Assembly: GCF_033958435.1 (NCBI RefSeq)
Contig: NC_134138.1
Span: forward strand, 1,562,001 to 1,626,000
Source of the DNA: Carettochelys insculpta
Lineage: Eukaryota; Chordata; Testudines; Carettochelyidae
Direction: 5' to 3'
Length of the DNA: 64,000 bases
Both the position numbers and the translations under genes were made by a program. This document shows, in pieces, positions 1-13,100 of this stretch (positions within the stretch are counted from its first letter, which is position 1; the number at the start of each line of letters is the position of its first letter). The notes under the pieces were generated by a model. The model was not told the DNA's origin. It did no database searches and saw only the letters and a program-made list of their open reading frames with translations.

Positions 1-905
1 CTCCAGACCCTTAATCATTTTTGTTGCCCTTCACTGAACCTGCTCCAGCAAATCCACATCCTTTTTATACTGGGGGGCCCGAAACTGGACACAATATTCC
101 AGATGTGCCCTCACCAGTGCCGAATAAAGAGGAATAACCACTTCCCTAGATCTGCTCAAAACGCTCCTCCTAATGCACCCCAGGATGCCGTTAGCTTTCT
201 TGGCTACAAGGGCACAGTGTTTACTCATATCCAGCCTTTCATCCACCATAACCCCTAGGTCCCTTTCCGCTGTACTGCTGCTGAGCCAGTCGGTCCCCAG
301 CCTGTAACCATGCTTGGGATTCTTTCGCCCCAGGTGCAGGACTCTACACTTCTCCTTATTGAGCCGCATCAGATTTCTTTTGGCCCAGTCCTCCAATTTA
401 TCCAGGTTCCTCTGGATTCTCTCTCTACCCTTCAACGAATCTACCTCTCCCCCTAGTTTTGTGTCGTCTGCAAACTTGCTGAGGGTGCAGTCCAGTCCCT
501 CATCCAGGTCATTAATAAAGATGTTGAATAACACCGGCCCCAGAACTGAGCCTTATGGCACTTTGCTTGAAACTGACCAACATCCAGATATTGAGCCATT
601 GACCACTACACATTGGGCCCGACCATCAAGCCAGCTTTCTATCCATCTTATAGTGCAAGGATCCAACCCACATTTCCTTAACTTATGGGCAAGAATGTTG
701 CAGGAAACTGTATCAAAACCCTTCCTGAAGTCAAGGTATATCACATCCACTGACTTCCTCATGTCCACAGAGCTTGTTACCTCATCATAGAAGCTAATCA
801 GATTGGTCAGGCAGGACTTGCCCCTGGTGAATCCATGTTGGCTACTTTTGATCACTTTCCCCTCCTCCAAGTGCTCCCAAACGGATACCTTGAAGGTGTT
901 CAAGG
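1..905 (-). mobile_element. CR1-type LINE fragment, reverse-transcriptase region (defective)
   Basis: Read on the minus strand this encodes a typical CR1 reverse transcriptase: SQHGFTRGKSCLTNLISFYD, the palm motif VIYLDFRKGFDTV, the catalytic FADDTKL, and the C-terminal LDEKL-like/[12 protein letters not shown] section. The element is truncated at its 5' end near 905 and runs off the window at position 1. A nonsense codon at 553-555 interrupts the frame inside the conserved motif just before [10 protein letters not shown], so this copy cannot make enzyme. It lies in PLEC intron 29, in the same orientation as the gene, 124 bp from the exon 29 donor. CR1 elements are abundant in turtles, crocodilians and birds. 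Confidence 0.93.
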
Positions 906-1029
906 CAGGGTAGAAGATGCCCCCAGGGCAACCCCCTCCCATGGGCCCCTTGGCACAGACAGGCGTGCGTTCCCACCCATCCCCAGCTGAGGTGGCTCCT
1001 CCAGGCTGCCCGAGCTCTGCCCTGCTCAC

Positions 1030-1134
1030 CTCCTGGATCACGCTGTCGGACGCCGACTGCACTTTGGGTTTCTTGGCTGGGGAAACCACAGGTTCCACCT
1101 GGGCCTTGTAGGTCACCAGCTGCAGCTCGTAATC
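1030..1134 (-). CDS. PLEC: PLEC exon 29 (spectrin repeat 9)
   Basis: 105 nt, 35 codons in phase 0: [20 protein letters not shown] then [23 protein letters not shown] donor. The Ser/Pro/Lys linker [10 protein letters not shown] is conserved in mammals. It is the last plectin exon in the window; its intron contains the CR1 insertion. Confidence 0.98.
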
Positions 1135-4100
1135 CTGGGGAGGAGACCATGTGTCACAGAGACTCAGAGCCAGTGGCCCCCACCCGGGCTCTGTGTGAAC
1201 ACAGCCTGCAGGCTGGGGCTCTGCTACCGCTCCAGCCAAACTGCGTCCGTCTCCTGGGACACGCCAATGCCCTGGCTCCCTCTGCAGCTCTCGCCCACCG
1301 GGCCCTCCCGGGAGTGTGCTCTGCCGAGCCTGGCCGCCCCCCAGCACCTCCGCGCACAGCTGGCAGGCCAGGAGCAGAGCGGCACTGCGGCAGCTGCCGG
1401 AGGCCCGCACCTTGATGGCGTCGATGTACTGCTTGGCGTACTTCTGGCACTCGTCCACCTTCTCTCGGTTCCGGTCGCACTCCTCCAGGAGTTTCTGGGG
1501 ACAGAGGAACTGGTCACAGCGCAGCCCGTCTGGAGCAGCCTCCCCGCCAGTCCGAGCCCCAGGCCGGTGGGAGCAAAGAGCCAGCAGGACAGCCCCAGCC
1601 CTCTCGCCGCTGGCCTGCAGACCCTGCCCCGACAGCACACCAGCTCCCCGGCCACAGCTGTTACCTTCTGCTGCAGCAGCTGCTCCTGCACGGCCTTGCT
1701 GTCTGTGATGGGCACCGCCTGGAGCTGCTCCTGCCGCCGCTTGGCATCCTGCATCCACCGGATGAGCCACGTGTAGCTGTCGCGGTAGTAGCGCTGCTGC
1801 CGGCCCAGCTGCTGCAGCTCCCGCTGGCGCAGGTCGATCTGGGCCAGCACGGCCTGCCAGCGCTCCAGCAGCTGCTGGATCCGCTCCCGGTACCGGTCCA
1901 GGTCCACATCCCGTTCACTGTGGCTCCTCAGCATCCGCTCGTTGACATCCTTGGCCTTGCTCAGGTCCGACTCCAGGGTGCTGAAGAGGGGCTGGTGTCC
2001 TTCCACCTGCCCACGCAGCCTCTGCAGCACACAGGGCCCGCTCAGCATCCGCCACTGCCCTGCCCTGCCCTCTCCCCCACCCGGCCGCCGCGGCCGCCCG
2101 TGCTGGAGATCTGCTGCTTTGCCAGGCAGTGGCTGCCCCTGCGCCCGGCTGTCCCCTGGGGTGACCCTGCTCTTCGTGCCTGTGGAAGGGGCGGCTCTGG
2201 GCTGGGAAGCTGCAGGGCTGTGCCCAGAAGAACTGACCCTGTCTGGAGAAGTCTGGGCCTTCCCCTGCCATTACCTTCAGCTCCGCCTTGGTAGCCTCCA
2301 GCTCCGCCACGTCGGCAGGCACAGTCTGAACCTCCTTCAGCTGCTCCTCGTAGCCCTGCAGCAGCTCCTCTGCCCCCTGCGTGCTGCGGATCACCAGGCT
2401 GATGGTCTTCAGCCTGTGGGGGAGCAGACTGGCTCACGGGGCGCCAAGGGGGCGGCTGTGTGCCCAGCCGCAAGTGCTCCCACAGACCCAGCCCGTCCCT
2501 GCCTTGTCCCGGACATGCCCACTAAGCACGAACCCCACAAGCCTTCCGCACCTGCTGCTCCTTGAGCAGGTACAGGGAGGAGGGACGCACGACCGGCCCT
2601 GGGCTGCCGGCTCCGGTGGGTCCCCTGGGAGAGCTCCCTGCTGGTCTGGGCCCCCAGCAGAGAGCAAAGCAGAGAGGGAGCGCGAGGGGACTGGGGGCTG
2701 CCGGCTGGGCGCACTGAGCTCAGTCTGCAGGAGCATCCCTGGGCACTCACTTCTCCAGGTAGATGGTGGAGAGGCTGTACACCTGGTCCATCTTCCGGAG
2801 GGTGATCTCTAGCTCTGAGTGCAGGACGGGGGCTGAGCTTGAGTGCTCTGGCTGGGTCAGCACCTTCTCCGTTTTCTCGGTCACCTTCTGTAGGTTCTTC
2901 TGGATGCCCTCCAGCTCCACGTGGATTTGCTGCGTGGGGTGGGCTGGTGTTACTCCAGGCAGACCCATGTGCAGGAGGCAAGGGATGCACTGAGTAGGCT
3001 GCCAGACCTGGCACCAGCCAGGTTTTCCCAAGAGCAGGACGGTACTGGTGTCACACCATGCCACGCAGCACCCCAGGGACATGGCGGAGCATCTCGCTGC
3101 TGCACTGGGCCCTGGCACCACGTGGGAGTTGTTGCAGTGTTTTCGTGAAGTGGCTGTGTGCCTCAGTTTCCCTGTGCATGGCCCTAGTACCTAGGGGGAA
3201 GGGGCTGTTTGCCCTCAGGCAGGCTCAGCCCTGATTGGCTAGGTGCAGAATCGTGTGTGTGTGTGTGTGTGTGTGTGTGTACACGCACCTACTGCTCACT
3301 GACTGCCGGGGTGCCGGAGCCTCGCAGGGGCGGGGCGCGTGTGTCCCTGCTGCTCGCTGGCGGGGGCGTGTGCGTACCTGCTGCTCGCTGGCGGGGGTGG
3401 GGGCGTCCCTGCTGCTCGCTGGCGGGGGCGGGGCGGGGGCGTACCTGCTGCTCGCTGATGCGCTGGGCACACTCCTTGGCCGGTTCCTTGTCCAGGGGCA
3501 CCCGGATCTTATGGACGGTGCGGGACTCGCAGCCCTCCAGCTGCAGCCGGATGTCCTTCAGCTGGGAGATGTAGCTCTTGCACATGGACTCCTCCTGCTC
3601 CCCTGCGCAGCCAGCGGTTTCGTTAGTGATGATGCTGGAGGAAAGCATGCGGGGGAGGGGCCGCGGGTGCAGGCCATGTGGTGGAGGGTCCATAGGCGCA
3701 GGCCATGTGGGGGAGGGGGCGCGGGCGCAGGACACAGGGGGAGGGGCCATAGGCACAGGCCATGTGGCGGAGGGGCCATAGGCGTAGGCCGTGTGGGGGA
3801 GGGGGCCCGGGCGCAGGACACAGGGGGAGGGGCCATAGGCACAGGCCATGTGGGGGAGGGGGCGCGGGCGCAGGCCATGTGGGGGAGGGGCCATAGGCGC
3901 AGGCCATGTGGGGGAGGGGGCGCGGGCGCAGGACACAGGGGGAGGGGCCATAGGCGCAGGCCATGTGGGGGAGGGGGCGCGGGCGCAGGACACAGGGGGA
4001 GGGGCCATAGGCACAGGCCATGTGGGGGAGGGGCCATAGGCGCAGGCCATGTGGGGGAGGGGGCGCAGGCGCAGGCCATGTGGGGGAGGGGGCGCGGGCG

Positions 4101-7100
4101 CAGGCCATGTGGGGGAGGGGGCGCGGGTGCAGGACACAGGGGGAGGGGCCATAGGCACAGGCCATGTGGGGGAGGGGCCATAGGCGCAGGCCATGTGGGG
4201 GAGGGGGCGCGGGCGCAGGCCATGTGGGGGAGGGGGAGGGGCCGCGGGCGCAGGCCATGTGGGGGAGGGGCCGCGGGCGCAGGCCATGTGGGGGAGGGGG
4301 CGCGGGCGCAGGCGCTGGGGGTTTCCAGGAAAGGTTCGTCGGGGCAGGGGAAGGCACGGCGCAGGCACAGCCGTGCGGCTGGGGCAGGCCCGGAGGCGTG
4401 GGTGCGGTTACCTTTCTCCAGGCTGTGCAGCAGGTCCTCGTACTTCTGGGCGCAGGCCCGGTACTCGCGCTCCATCTGCAGCCGGTCGTCCGGCAGGAAG
4501 CTCTGCGAGTCTTGGCTGTCGCGCATGAACTCCTGGAAATGGGTCTCCAGGCTGCGCAGCACCTGCCGGGAGTCCTCGGGGGGCAGCGTCCGGAACTGGG
4601 GGCCAGGGAACAGCCTCAGAGGGGTGCCGTCCCCTTCCCAGCATCCCCCCACACGGCCCCACCCAGCAGGGAGCTGGGGAGGGGTCCCACCAGAAGGCAG
4701 GGGACAAAGCCACATGACAGCCTGGGGACACCCCTTCCCACTGTGATGGAGTTGGGGGGCACGTGTGAGACAGGCAGAGCAGCGGCTGGGGTGACACCTG
4801 GACTAACAGGGCTACCCGCCTGCGGCTTGTCACCATGCCCGGCGCTGCACTTAGCCGCAATGAGCGGAAATCCGCAACCTCGTGAAAGAACGTGCCCAGA
4901 CACAGACAGGCGTCCCCTTCCCCTCCGAATGCAAAGAGAAGGGACTGCCAAGGGGCACATCCCCGTCTGCTCTGAGCCAGTTCTCCTCTCTTGCTGTGTG
5001 CTCCTGACCATGGGCCATCCCCCCCGCCGGACTGAGCAGACCTTGTCAGCTCCGGCCCTCCCCTTCACCGGGACCCCTCTTTAACTGCCCCTCTGACCCC
5101 CCACTCAGGCGTCTGCCGAAGCGGGTCTGTGCCCACGAAAGCCCATGCTCCGCACGGTTAGTCTATGAGGTGCCACAGGACTGCTTGTTCTTAGGCTGGC
5201 AGGTAACACCTCTGCCCTTGGCACAGAGCAGGGAGGAGCCGAGCTGGGTTTGAATGGGAGGGGGCAGTTAGAAGCCGGGGGGCGGGGGAGAGGGAGCTGG
5301 AAGGAGCCAGCCTGGCGCGGGGGGAAGCTGCACCCCAGAGGGGCCCCCCTCGGGCTCCGCTCCCCAGGACGGGTTGGAACGACTGGCTCTGCCGGCTGCA
5401 CTGACACCTCTGTGCTGAGCTGGGCTCTGTCGCCTCATAAACCTCCTGTGCTACCTCTGAGCGAGAGTCCCTCCTGCCTGCGGCTGGGGGCAGCGCTTGG
5501 GGACCCCTGAACCCGTCACAGCCACCACCCCGGTGAGAGGTGGGTGCCAGGCCGGGGACCCCTCCCCAGCCACGGGGCTCTGTCTCGGGAACAAGCCCCC
5601 ACAGCGCCACCTGCCCGGGACTCCGGCCCCTCCCACCCACGGGCCAGGGCCGCAACGCACCGTGAGCAGGGACCAGGACTGAATCTGCTGGATGTCCCGC
5701 ACCAGGTACTGCCAGGCCAGGAGGCTCTTCATGTCCACGTGCAGCGCGTGCCACAGCGTGACCAGGTGCTGGTGGCTGACGTCCAGCCTAGGGCAGGAGA
5801 AGCAGTGAGCCCAACCATCCGCCGCCCAGCACGGGAAGGGGCTCGGGGCGCAGCCCCATGGCCGCAGGGCTCCGCCGCCCAGCACGGGAAGGGGCTCGGG
5901 GCGCGGCCCCACAGCCACAGGGCTCCGCCGCCCAGCACGGGAAGGGGCTCGGCTCAGCGCCCAGCCCCACGGCCGCAGGGCTCCACCGCCCAGCACGGGA
6001 AGGGGGCTCGGGGTGCGGCCCCACGGCCGCAGGGCTCCGCCGCCCAGCACGGGAAGGGGCTCGGGGCGCAGCCCCACAGCCACAGGGCTCCGCCGCCCAG
6101 CACGGGAAGGGGCTCGGCTCAGCGCCCAGCCCCACAGCCGCAGGGCTCCACCGCCCAGCCCCACGGCCGCAGGGCTCCGCCGCCCAGCACGGGAAGGGGG
6201 CTCGGGGTGCGGCCCCACAGCCACAGGGCTCCGCCGCCCAGCACGGGAAGGGGCTCGGGGCGCGGCCCCACAGCCACAGGGCTCTGCCGCCCAGCACGGG
6301 AAGGGGCTCGGCTCAGCGCCCAGCCCCACAGCCGCAGGGCTCCACCGCCCAGCACGGGAAGGGGGCTCGGGGTGCGGCCCCATGGCCGCAGGGCTCCGCC
6401 GCCCAGCACGGGAAGGGGCTCGGCTCAGCGCCCAGCCCCACGGCCGCAGGGCTCCGCCGCCCAGCACAGGAAGGGGCTCGGCTCAGCGCCCAGCCCCACG
6501 GCCGCAGGGCTCCGCCGCCCAGCACGGGAAGGGGGCTCGGGGCGTGGCCCCATAGCCACAGGGCTCCACCGCCCAGCACGGGAAGGGGGTTCGGCTCAGG
6601 GCCCAGCCCCACAGCCACAGGGCTCCACCGCCCAGCACGGGAAGGGGCTCGGCTCAGCGCACAGCCCCACGGCCGCAGGGCTCCGTCGCCCAGCACGGGA
6701 AGGGGGCTTGGCTCAGCGCCCAGCCCCACGGCCGCAGGGCTCCACCGCCCAGCACGGGAAGGGGGCTCGGGGCACGGCCCCATGGCCACAGGGCTCCACC
6801 GCCCAGCACGGGAAGGGGGTTCGGCTCAGGGCCCAGCCCCACAGCCACAGGGCTCCACCGCCCAGCACGGGAAAGGGGCTCGGCTCAGCGCCCAGCCCCA
6901 CGGCCGCAGGGCTCCGCCGCCCAGCACAGGAAGGGGGCTCAGGGCCCAGCCCCCCCCAGCTCCACGTGACAAGGAGAATGGGGGGAGGCAGAGGCCCAGC
7001 GGGTGGGGCCGGGGCCGGGGAGGGCGGGGCAGGGGCCCAGCGGGTGGGAAGAGAAGGGGAGGGGAGGGGAGAGGAGGGGCCTGGCTGCCAGCATCCCAGC

Positions 7101-10100
7101 CGCACCTGCTGACAGCGTCCAGCGCCTCGCGGTTGGGCGGGGGCACGAGGAAGCAGACGGACGGCACCACGGACTCGCCACCTGCGCTGTTCAGCACCTT
7201 CCACTTGTGGGGCTGGGCATTGCTCAGCAGCGCGCACTCGTCCCCCTTGTGCACCGTGATCTAGGGCAGCCAGGGTGGCGGGTCAGCCCCACGCACCAGC
7301 CTGGCACAGACGCCAGGGCGCCCCATGGCACCAGCCTCAGTGAAGCCTGGCACCCGCCCCCACCCAAGCCAGCACCCGCCCTCGGCACCCGCCCCCGCCC
7401 CCAGCATCCGCCCTCTGCACCTGCCCCCGCCCAGGCCAGCACCCGCCCTCTGCACCCGCCCCCGCCCAGGCCAGCACCCGCCCCCTGCACCCGCCCCCAC
7501 CCAGGCCTGCACCCGCCCCTGCCCAGGCCAGCATCCGCCCTCTGCACCCGCCCCCGCCCAGGCCAGCACCCGCCCCCTGCACCCGCCCCCGCCCAGGCCA
7601 GCACCCGCCCCCTGCACCCGCCCCCGCCCAGGCCAGCACCCGCCCCCTGCACCCGCCCCCAGCCAGGCCAGCACCCGCCCCCTGCACCCGCCCCCAGCCA
7701 GGCCAGCACCCGCCCTCTGCACCCACCCCCGCCCAGGCCAGCACCCGCCCTCTGCACCCGCCCCCAGCCAGGCCAGCACCCGCCCCCAGCATCCGCCCCC
7801 AGCCAGGCCAGCACCCGCCCCCAGCATCCGCCCCCAGCCAGGCCAGCACCCGCCCCCAGCATCCGCCCTCTGCACCCGCCCCCGGCCAGGCCAGCACCTG
7901 CCCCCAGCATCCGCCCTCTGCATCCGCGCTCGCCCAGGCCAGCACCCGCCCTCTGCACCTGCCCCTGGCCTGGCCACTGCCAGCCCCCTGCCCGCTGCCC
8001 GTGCTGCTGGGCTGACCGGCCACCCCGCGGCCCTGTGCACCCAGCTCTCACCTCCATCTGCCTGTAGTCGCACACGGCCTGCAGCGGCAGTCGGCCCTTC
8101 AGTGGCGCGCCGGGGTGCCGAGGCTTGAGCTGCACGATGGCTTTGGCGCGCTTGGCCAGGCCGGCCAGGTGCCCCTTGTACTCCGAGATCTGCTCCTTCT
8201 CGTCCTGGGGACCACAGCCCAGCACAGCCGGGCACAGTCACGCACACGGCCCAGAGATGGGCAGGGAGAGGGGGAAAGGAGTGGGGGAGCTGACGGGGTA
8301 AGAGGTGAGCGGCTGATGGGGTATAGAGGCGCTCACAAGGGGTCCCACAGCAGGGGGGCAGGACAGGAATAGGGGCTGCGCTCACAAGGGGTCCCACAGC
8401 GGGGGGGGGCAGGACAGGAATAGGGGCTGCGCTCACAAGGGGTCCCACAGCGGGGGGGCAGGACAGGAATAGGGGCTGCGCTCACAAGGGGTCCCTCAGC
8501 GGGGGGGGGGGCAGGACAGGAATAGGGGCTGCGCTCACAAGGGGTCCCACAGCTCGGGGGCAGGACAGGAATAGGGGCTGCGCTCACAAGGGGTCCCACA
8601 GCTGGGGGGCAGGACAGGAATAGGGGCTGCGCTCACAAGGGGTCCCACAGCTGGGGGGCAGGAGAGGAATAGGGGCTGCGCTCACAAGGGGTCCCACAGC
8701 TGGGGGGCAGGACAGGAATAGGGGCTGCGCTCACAAGGGGTCCCACAGCTGGGGGGGGCAGGACAGGAATAGGGGCTGCGCTCACAAGGGGTCCCACAGC
8801 TGGGGGGCAGGACAGGAATAGGGGCTGCGCTCACAAGGGGTCCCTCAGCTGGGGGGCAGGACAGGAATAGGGGCTGGCGCTCACAAGGGGTCCCACAGCG
8901 GGGGGGCAGGACAGGAATAGGGGCTGCGCTCACAAGGGGTCCCACAGCTGGGGGGCAGGACAGGAATAGGGGCTGCGCTCACAAGGGGTCCCACAGCTGG
9001 GGGGCAGGACAGGAATAGGGGCTGGCGCTCACAAGGGGTCCCACAGCTGGGGGGCAGGACAGGAATAGGGGCTGCGCTCACAAGGGGTCCCACAGCTGGG
9101 GGGCAGGACAGGAATAGGGGCTGCGCTCACAAGGGGTCCCACAGCTGGGGGGCAGGACAGGAATAGGGGCTGGCGCTCACAAGGGGTCCCACAGCTGGGG
9201 GGCAGGACAGGAATAGGGGCTGCGCTCACAAGGGGTCCCACAGCTGGGGGGCAGGACAGGAATAGGGGCTGCGCTCACAAGGGGTCCCACAGCGGGGGGG
9301 CAGGACAGGAATAGGGGCTGCGCTCACAAGGGGTCCCACAGCTGGGGGGCAGGACAGGAATAGGGGCTGCGCTCACAAGGGGTCCCACAGCTGGGGGGCA
9401 GGACAGGAATAGGGGCTGCGCTCACAAGGGGTCCCACAGCTGGGGGGCAGGACAGGAATAGGGGCTGCGCTCACAAGGGGTCCCACAGCTGGGGGGCAGG
9501 ACAGGAATAGGGGCTGGCGCTCACAAGGGGTCCCACAGCTGGGGGGCAGGACAGGAATAGGGGCTGCGCTCACAAGGGGTCCCACAGCTGGGGGGCAGGA
9601 CAGGAATAGGGGCTGGCGCTCACAAGGGGTCCCACAGCTGGGGGGGCAGGACAGGAATAGGGGCTGCGCTCACAAGGGGTCCCACAGCTGGGGGGCAGGA
9701 CAGGAATAGGGGCTGGCGCTCACAAGGGGTCCCACAGCTGGGGGGCAGGACAGGAATAGGGGCTGCGCTCACAAGGGGTCCCACAGCTGGGGGGCAGGAC
9801 AGGAATAGGGGCTGCGCTCACAAGGGGTCCCACAGCTGGGGGGCAGGACAGGAATAGGGGCTGCGCTCACAAGGGGTCCCACAGCGGGGGGGCAGGACAG
9901 GAATAGGGGCTGCGCTCACAAGGGGTCCCACAGCTGGGGGGCAGGACAGGAATAGGGGCTGCGCTCACAAGGGGTCCCACAGCTGGGGGGCAGGACAGGA
10001 ATAGGGGCTGCGCTCACAAGGGGTCCCTCAGCGGGGGGGGGCAGGACAGGAATAGGGGCTGCGCTCACAAGGGGTCCCACAGCTGGGGGGCAGGACAGGA

Positions 10101-13100
10101 ATAGGGGCTGCGCTCACAAGGGGTCCCACAGCTGGGGGGCAGGACAGGAATAGGGGCTGCGCTCACAAGGGGTCCCACAGCGGGGGGGCAGGACAGGAAT
10201 AGGGGCTGCGCTCACAAGGGGTCCCACAGCTGGGGGGCAGGACAAGAATAGGGGCTGCGCTCACAAGGGGTCCCACAGCTGGGGGGCAGGAGAGGAATAG
10301 GGGCTGCGCTCACAAGGGGTCCCTCAGCGGGGGGGGGCAGGACAGGAATAGGGGCTGCGCTCACAAGGGGTCCCACAGCTGGGGGGCAGGACAGGAATAG
10401 GGGCTGCGCTCACAAGGGGTCCCACAGCTGGGGGGGCAGGACAGGAATAGGGGCTGCGCTCGCCGGGGGGGGCAGGACAGGAATAGGGGCTGCGCTCACA
10501 AGGGGTCCCACAGCAGGGGGGCAGGACAGGAATAGGGGCTGCGTTCACAAGGGGTCCCACAGCTGGGGGGCAGGACAGGAATAGGGGCTGCGCTCACAAG
10601 CACATCCTGCAGAAGATCCTCGAGGCGTGTCACAGTGATGGTGCGATCGCACGAGTATTTCTTCTTCATGTTCTCCTGCGTCTTTCTCAGGAACTCCTCT
10701 GCCTCCTTCACGTCCAAGAAGAACTGCAGGGCACAGGGGTCAGCCCCAGTGAATGCCCCTGCCCTAGACCCTGCCCCTGCCCCAGCCCCAGCCAACGGCC
10801 CCTGGGCTCCCACTGGGCCGCAGAGCTCCGGCTGTTGGCTGAATGGGCTGCACCGTTGGCTCCAAGGAGGGGGCAGGGACAGCTCCTGCTCAGTAAGCGA
10901 CTCCTGCCCACCCATGGGTGCCCCCTCCTCTGCCAGGTGCCCCCGCACCTCGCCCCTGTGCCCGCCGGTGCCCCCTCCTCTGCCAGGTGCCCCCGCACCT
11001 CGCCCCTGTGCCCGCCGGTGCCCCCTCCTCTGCCAGGTGCCCCCGCACCTCGCCCCTGTGCCCGCCGGCTGCCCTGGGCGACGGCCCTGCCCATGGGTGC
11101 TCCCTCCGTGGCCCCCCAGGATCCTGCCCCTCTGTAGGGCCCCCTTACCTGGAAGTAGGCCGTGTTCTCCTTCAGGTGGGCCTCAATGCAGCAGCACAGC
11201 TGGAGCATCCAGCTCCACTGGGTCTGCAGGGCAGCCTGGAAGGCCTGGAACAGAGCCAGCAACACCTGGGCTCAGCGCCGCGGCCGCCCACGGGCCCCCG
11301 CGCCCTTGGAGGTGTCAGCCCCGGCCCAGCCCCAGCCCCGGCCCAGCCCCGGCCCCAGCCCCAGCCCCAGCCCCAGCCCCGGCCTCGCCCCAGCCCCGGC
11401 CCCGGCCCAGCCCCAGCCCCGGCCCCGGCCCCGGCCTCGCCCCAGCCCCGGCCCAGCCCCAGCCCCAGCCCAACCCTCGGCCCAGCCCCAGCCCCAGCCC
11501 CAGCCCAACCCTCGCCCCAGCCCCAGCCCCAGCCCCAGCCCCACCCCCGGCCCAGCCCCAGCCCTGGCCCCGGCCCCGGCCCCAGCCCCGGCCCAGCCCC
11601 AGCCCCAGCCCCGGCCCCGGCCCCAGCCCCGGCCCCAGCTCCAGCCCCAGCCCCAGCTCCAGCCTCGCCCCAGCCCCGGCCCCAGCCCCAGCCCCAGCCC
11701 CAGCTCCAGCCTCGCCCCAGCCCCAGCCCCAGCCCAACCCTCGCCCCAGCCCCAGCCCCAGCCCCAGCCCCAGCCCCAGCCCCAGCCCCAGCCTCGCCCC
11801 AGCCCCGGCCCCAGCCCCAGCCCCGGCCCCACCCTCGCCCCCGCCCCCGGCCCCGGCCCCGGCCCCGGCCTCGCCCCAGCCCCAGCCCCAGCCCCAGCTC
11901 CAGCCTCGCCCCAGCCCCAGCCCCGGCCTCGCCCCAGCCCCAGCCCCAGCCCCGGCCTCGCCCCAGCCCAACCCTCGCCCCAGCCCCAGCCCCAGCCCCA
12001 GCCCCAGCTCCAGCCTCGCCCCAGCCCCGGCCCCAGCCCCAGCCCCGGCCCCACCCTCGCCCCCGCCCCCGGCCCCGGCCTCGCCCCAGCCCCAGCCCCA
12101 GCTCCAGCCTCGCCCCAGCCCCAGCCCAACCCTCGCCCCAGCCCCAGCCCCAGCCCCAGCCCAACCCTCGCCCCAGCCCCGGCCTCGCCCCAGCCCCAGC
12201 CCCAGCCCCAGCCCCAGCCCCAGCCCCAGCCCCACCCTCGCCCCAGCCCCGGCCCAGCCCCAGCCCCAGCCCCACCCTCGCCCCAGCCCCAGCCCCACCC
12301 TCGCCCCAGCCCCAGCCCAACCCCAGCCTCGCCCCAGCCCCAGCCCAACCCTCGCCCCAGCCCCAGCCCCAGCCTCGCCCCAGCCCAACCCCAGCCTCGC
12401 CCCAGCCCCAGCCCCAGCCCCAGCCTCGCCCCAGCCCAACCCCAGCCTCGCCCCAGCCCCAGCCCCAGCCCCAGCAACAGCCCAACCCTCGCCCCAGCCC
12501 AACCCCAGCCTCGCCCCAGCCCCAGCTCCAGCCCCAGCCCAACCCCCGGCCCAGCCCCAGCCCCACCCTTGTCCCAGCCCCAGCCCCGGCCCAGCCCCAC
12601 CCTCGCCCCAGCCCCAGCCCCGGCCCAGCCCCACCCTCGCCCCAGCCCCAGCCCCAGCCCCAGCCCCAGCCCCAGCCCAACCCTCGCCCCAGCCCCAGCC
12701 CCACCCCCACCCTCGCCCCAGCCCCAGCCCCAGCCCCAGGCCAACCCTCGCCCCAGCCCCAGCTCCAGCCTCGCCCCAGCCCCAGCCCAACCCTCGCCCC
12801 AGCAACAGCCCAACCCTCACCCCAGCCCCAGCTCCAGCCTCGCCCCAGCCCAACCCCAGCCTCGCCCCAGCCCCAGCCCAACCCTCGCCCCAGCCCCAGC
12901 CCAACCCCCGGCCCAGCCCCAGCCCCACCCTTGTCCCAGCCCCAGCCCCAGCCCAACCCTCGCCCCAGCCCCACCCCCAGCCTCGCCCCAGCTCCAGCCC
13001 CACCCTCGCCCCAGCCCCAGCCCCAGCCCCACCCTTGCCCCAACCCCAGCCCAACCCCCGCCCCAGCCTCGCCCCAGCCCCAGCTCCAGCCTTGCCCCAG

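Noticed and set aside
8335..10597. CRISPR-like regular repeats
   Set aside because: No unique spacers, contiguous head-to-tail units, and a vertebrate gene context; it is a minisatellite.
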